Notes under the pieces: model-generated
The model's input: the letters and a program-made list of their open reading frames with translations, nothing else
Databases searched by the model: none
What the model was told of the DNA's origin: nothing
From: Prochlorococcus sp. AG-402-N10
Lineage (GTDB): Bacteria > Cyanobacteriota > Cyanobacteriia > PCC-6307 > Cyanobiaceae
Direction: 5' to 3'
NCBI GenBank assembly: GCA_003216465.1
Contig: QCIU01000004.1
Coordinates: 62,001 to 126,000, forward strand
DNA: 64,000 bases
Part shown: positions 60,327 through 64,000 of the stretch, in pieces
Position numbering within the stretch: the first letter of the stretch is position 1
Layout of the letters: each line of letters opens with the position of its first letter
Program-made: the position numbers and the translations under genes

Positions 60327-61262
60327 ATGACTTTATTGAGTTTTAATTTAATTAAAAATAAAAATAAAATATTTGGATTTTCATCAGTTCTTATATTATT
60401 AAGTTTAATAGGAATTTTATATTCAACGTTTAATACCTCTTTTAAGAAACCTATCAATCTTGGCATGGATTTTATTGGTGGAAATGAATTAAGGATTGAA
60501 AGGATTTGTGAATATGAATGTGATAAAGTATCTCCTGACGAAGTTATTGAAAATCTAAGTGAATTTTCTAACAATAAAAATCTCTTAAATAATATTAAAT
60601 TACAAATTCAAAATAATAATAGTTTAATTTCCATTCGGAGTCCTTATCTCACTATTGAAGAATCTAATGATTTAATAGCCAATATTGATAAGATATTAGG
60701 CCCTTTGAACTATGAAAGTAAAAACTCGCGAATAATAGGCCCAAAACTTGGTAAAAAACTTCTTACAAATTGTGCCACCTCCTTATTAGTTTCTTTAGTT
60801 GCTATATCTTTATATATCTCTATTCGTTTTGATAAGAAATATGCATTTTTTGCCTTATTAGCATTATTCCATGATTTATTTATAGTTTTTGGCTTTTTCT
60901 CTTGGTTAGGAGTATTCTTGTCCATCGAGGTTAATAGTTTGTTCGCAGTTTCACTATTAACAATTGCTGGGTATTCGGTAAATGATACAGTTGTGATTTT
61001 CGATAGGATTAGAGAAAATTTAAAACAAAGTTCAGATAATTATAATCAAACTATTCAAATTTCAGTAAATGAATCAATTCGCAGAACACTTTTTACAAGT
61101 ATTACAACATTAATACCTCTACTAACGCTTATAATTTTTGGTTCATATTCACTCTTTTGGTTTTCTGTCTCTTTATCATTAGGAATTTTAATTGGTAGTT
61201 ATTCAAGTATCTTATTGGCTCCATCTTTTCTAATTAAAAATAAAATAACAGAATTAATTTAA
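60327..61262 (+). CDS. secF: Protein translocase subunit SecF
   Basis: GMDFIGGNELRIE, AGYSVNDTVVIFDRIREN. Confidence 0.97.
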   Translation: MTLLSFNLIKNKNKIFGFSSVLILLSLIGILYSTFNTSFKKPINLGMDFIGGNELRIERICEYECDKVSPDEVIENLSEFSNNKNLLNNIKLQIQNNNSLISIRSPYLTIEESNDLIANIDKILGPLNYESKNSRIIGPKLGKKLLTNCATSLLVSLVAISLYISIRFDKKYAFFALLALFHDLFIVFGFFSWLGVFLSIEVNSLFAVSLLTIAGYSVNDTVVIFDRIRENLKQSSDNYNQTIQISVNESIRRTLFTSITTLIPLLTLIIFGSYSLFWFSVSLSLGILIGSYSSILLAPSFLIKNKITELI

Positions 61263-61444
61263 TGAAAATAAACTATTATCTAATATTATTATTTTCTTTA
61301 GTTTTAATTGATCTTTATACTGAATTGAGGATTCTCATAGATCATTTTACTTTTAATTCACTATATTTTGCCTTTTCAAAGCACCCACTTTCTTTCTTTA
61401 TTCTCTTTTCAAGCCCATATTTGTATAAGAAATTAAATAAATAG
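61262..61444 (+). CDS. Small membrane protein translationally coupled to secF (60 aa)
   Basis: TAATG overlap with secF stop; hydrophobic. Confidence 0.65.
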   Translation: MKINYYLILLFSLVLIDLYTELRILIDHFTFNSLYFAFSKHPLSFFILFSSPYLYKKLNK

Positions 61445-61453
61445 TTCCTCTTA

Positions 61454-62494
61454 TTAATCATTAATGGTCTCTTTTATTATAACTTGAATAACTACTGCAA
61501 TTGGCAGTGATAATATTAACCCTAGAGGTCCAAATATAAAAGTAAATCCAAATTGAGAGATTAATGTTAATCCAGGAAGAAGATTAGTTTTCTTTTGCAA
61601 AATTGAAGGCATTATTAAATAACTTTCTACATTCTGAATAATTATATAAGCCCCTAAAACTGCAATAGGCTTCCAAAAATTATCTAGAAGAGCTATCGAT
61701 ATTGGAAATATTCCGCTAATTACTGGTCCGATATTAGGGACAATGTTTAATATCATTGCGATAATAGCGTTTGATACTACATACTTAACATCTAAAATAG
61801 ATAAGGCTATTAATGATAATAAACCAACTGATAATGAACTTATAACCATTGAAAAAGTCCAATTAGTTAAAGCAATATTAGATTTATCTAAAATTATTCT
61901 GAATTTATTACGATAAACTTTAGGAATTATAAGAAGTATTCCCTCTTTGTATGCTTTGGGTTCAATTGATATCATAAAACTAACGACTAATACAAATATT
62001 ATTCTTATTAATCCTGAACCAAGGTTACCAGCTATATTTATTATATTCATGAAGCTTTCTTGTATTGCTTTTGCTATTGTTGCTCCATCTGGAATAGGTA
62101 CAACATCATTAACTAGCTTGAATATATCTATTTCATTTTCAGAATTTGAACCGTAAAATAAGTCATTAATTTTGTTGAGATTAGAGTTTATAAGAATATT
62201 AATTCTTGACAATCCATTTGGGATATCTATTAATAAATCATTAAACTCTCTAATGAATGGAGGTAAAACTAGTATTAGTATTATAAATATAATAAATGAG
62301 ATTACTATAAGAACGATCAACAAAGAGATGAATCTTGGAAGCTTTAAGCCTTTTTGTATTTGATTACATAAATTGCAAACTACATTAGATATAACTAATG
62401 AGAAAATTATTAAAAGAAAAAAATCTCTTAAAGTCCATATAATTAAAAAGCTTGTTATTAATACAGCAAACTTAAAATAAAAGGAACGATTCAA
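61454..62494 (-). CDS. AI-2E (PerM)-family transporter
   Basis: Multi-TM with MILNIVPNIGPVISGIFPISIALLDNFWKPIAV. Confidence 0.85.
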   Translation of the reverse strand: MNRSFYFKFAVLITSFLIIWTLRDFFLLIIFSLVISNVVCNLCNQIQKGLKLPRFISLLIVLIVISFIIFIILILVLPPFIREFNDLLIDIPNGLSRINILINSNLNKINDLFYGSNSENEIDIFKLVNDVVPIPDGATIAKAIQESFMNIINIAGNLGSGLIRIIFVLVVSFMISIEPKAYKEGILLIIPKVYRNKFRIILDKSNIALTNWTFSMVISSLSVGLLSLIALSILDVKYVVSNAIIAMILNIVPNIGPVISGIFPISIALLDNFWKPIAVLGAYIIIQNVESYLIMPSILQKKTNLLPGLTLISQFGFTFIFGPLGLILSLPIAVVIQVIIKETIND

Positions 62495-62508
62495 TTTTTA
62501 AAATCTGC

Positions 62509-62862
62509 TTACTTCTTTTCAGAATATCCTAATCCATTTGATTTGGCATAACTATTAGCAAATCTCATAAATCTATCAAAATCGGATTTTGTTTTCCATA
62601 TATATGTACCTTCTAAATACATAGGATTACCATCAACAAATTTAACTTTAACCTCTCTGGTTAATATTTCCCCCTCAGAATCAATTAATCTCATTCCTGT
62701 TATTTCTCCACTCGCAACAGAAGATAATGCTTGAGGCTTCTCGAATAAAAAAATTGCCTGACCGGTAGTCCCATCATTACCTCTTGTTAATCGAATTTCC
62801 GGTACTACAGGTTCATCAACACCGTCATAAAATTGTATTTTAGCTGATTTATTTGCATCCAT
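62509..62862 (-). CDS. psb28: Photosystem II reaction centre protein Psb28
   Basis: [36 protein letters not shown]. Confidence 0.96.
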   Translation of the reverse strand: MDANKSAKIQFYDGVDEPVVPEIRLTRGNDGTTGQAIFLFEKPQALSSVASGEITGMRLIDSEGEILTREVKVKFVDGNPMYLEGTYIWKTKSDFDRFMRFANSYAKSNGLGYSEKK

Positions 62863-62919
62863 AATAATCGTATTAGGTAATATTTTATTTTAGATAATAA
62901 ATGCTCTTTTCGTTACTAT

Positions 62920-63972
62920 TTAAAGTTTTAAAAATTCATTTATTAATTTCAATATTTTTTTTTCATCAGTTATATCTGTTAAGTCTATTTTTTTTATGTT
63001 ATTTTTTCCAACTTTTTCATATTCATAACATTTATCATAATATTGCAAAACTGCCTTACAAACAGTTATCCAATTTTCATTCTTTATTGATTCTATAGCA
63101 AGTTTAGTTCTTTGAGAACCTAATCTTTTTTTTATTCTAATAACGGCATCTATAAGATCATTCTTGTCGTAAATACTATAAGTATTTACTAATTCTTCTA
63201 AACGATTTGATTCACTTTTAATAATCTCTATCCTTTTTGATTCTTTCATAATGTTAAAAAAATCATGAGGTATTTTACATTTTCCAATGTTTGAACTTTC
63301 TGCTTCAACAAGTATCTGTATATCTTTGTTGAAGTCTTTTAATTTTTCAGCAATTAGATTTTCAAATTGTTCATTTGATGGTTGTTCTTTCATACCTAAT
63401 GAGCCAAATGTACTTCCTCTATGACAAGCCAGCCCCTCTAAATCAATAACTTGATATTTGTTTTTCTCAAGAAATTTTAATAATTTAGTTTTTCCAGTTC
63501 CTGTTTTACCACCAATAATAATTAAATTCCATTCCTTATTAAAACTTTCCAATGTCCATTTTCTATATCCTTTATAACCACCTTTTAGTGTTACGGTATT
63601 TATGTTGAATTTATTTAATAACCAGGAAATACTTAAAGAGCGCATACCTCCTCTTGCACAATAAATTTTTAAAGTTGGTTCACCTCTATAATTCTCACTA
63701 TTACTTTCTTTGTATAAATTTATTGCATCAAATAATTTGTTTAATAGATTATCAATTTTATTTTCTATAAATTCCAAGCCTTGAATTATTGCCTTTTCTT
63801 TACCTTTTTTCTTATATAGAGTTCCAATTATTGATCTTTCTTCGTTATCAAACAATGGAATATTAATTGAATTAGACATATTTCCTTTATAATATTCACC
63901 TGGACTCCTTACATCTATTAGAGGTCCTTTGAATATCCTAAAATTTTCTAGTTCTTCTCTCTTGGAGTACAT
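62920..63972 (-). CDS. mnmH: tRNA 2-selenouridine synthase
   Basis: Rhodanese domain (LIDVRSPGEYYKGNMSNSINIPLFDNEER, IYCARGGMRS) plus P-loop GGKTGTGKTKLL. Confidence 0.93.
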   Translation of the reverse strand: MYSKREELENFRIFKGPLIDVRSPGEYYKGNMSNSINIPLFDNEERSIIGTLYKKKGKEKAIIQGLEFIENKIDNLLNKLFDAINLYKESNSENYRGEPTLKIYCARGGMRSLSISWLLNKFNINTVTLKGGYKGYRKWTLESFNKEWNLIIIGGKTGTGKTKLLKFLEKNKYQVIDLEGLACHRGSTFGSLGMKEQPSNEQFENLIAEKLKDFNKDIQILVEAESSNIGKCKIPHDFFNIMKESKRIEIIKSESNRLEELVNTYSIYDKNDLIDAVIRIKKRLGSQRTKLAIESIKNENWITVCKAVLQYYDKCYEYEKVGKNNIKKIDLTDITDEKKILKLINEFLKL

Positions 63973-64000
63973 AGATTGTTTTTAAAATTAGATCTTTTTT

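Overview
The window is very AT-rich, densely coded and looks like a picocyanobacterial chromosome, most likely a high-light Prochlorococcus (inferred from gene content and composition, no search run). Main blocks: (i) an iron-associated stretch at about 2-7.4 kb with a Fe-type ABC ATPase, ferritin, a Crp/Fnr regulator, Fur-box-like palindromes and a Rieske/PaO-like oxygenase operon; (ii) a hypothetical-rich accessory stretch at about 7.4-17.9 kb with an RHH-like regulator, HNH nuclease, TauE/SafE permease, an ABC-2 exporter and many tiny ORFs; (iii) the complete urea system urtABCDE + ureDABC/ureEFG, with an NtcA-type promoter upstream of urtA; (iv) a glucosylglycerate metabolism cluster; (v) core genes (uppP, msrA, trpD, carA, mrnC, rlmB, gatA, dnaE, rpsO, ruvA, dnaG, umuDC, rlmH, ksgA, ispE, pdhB, secDF, psb28, mnmH) and one tRNA-Pro. 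Hand translation of gaps found about a dozen small ORFs missing from the supplied track. The most interesting are a Lys/Cys-rich 40-aa peptide next to a Fur-like box, and a 33-aa membrane peptide between a Rieske oxygenase and an orphan ABC ATPase. Other leads are an RHH-like gene bracketed by operator-like repeats, a HEXXH protein downstream of umuDC, a STAS gene that seems to need a non-AUG/GUG/UUG start codon, and a candidate ncRNA at about 12.75-12.87 kb. No CRISPR array, transposon, prophage or rRNA was seen.
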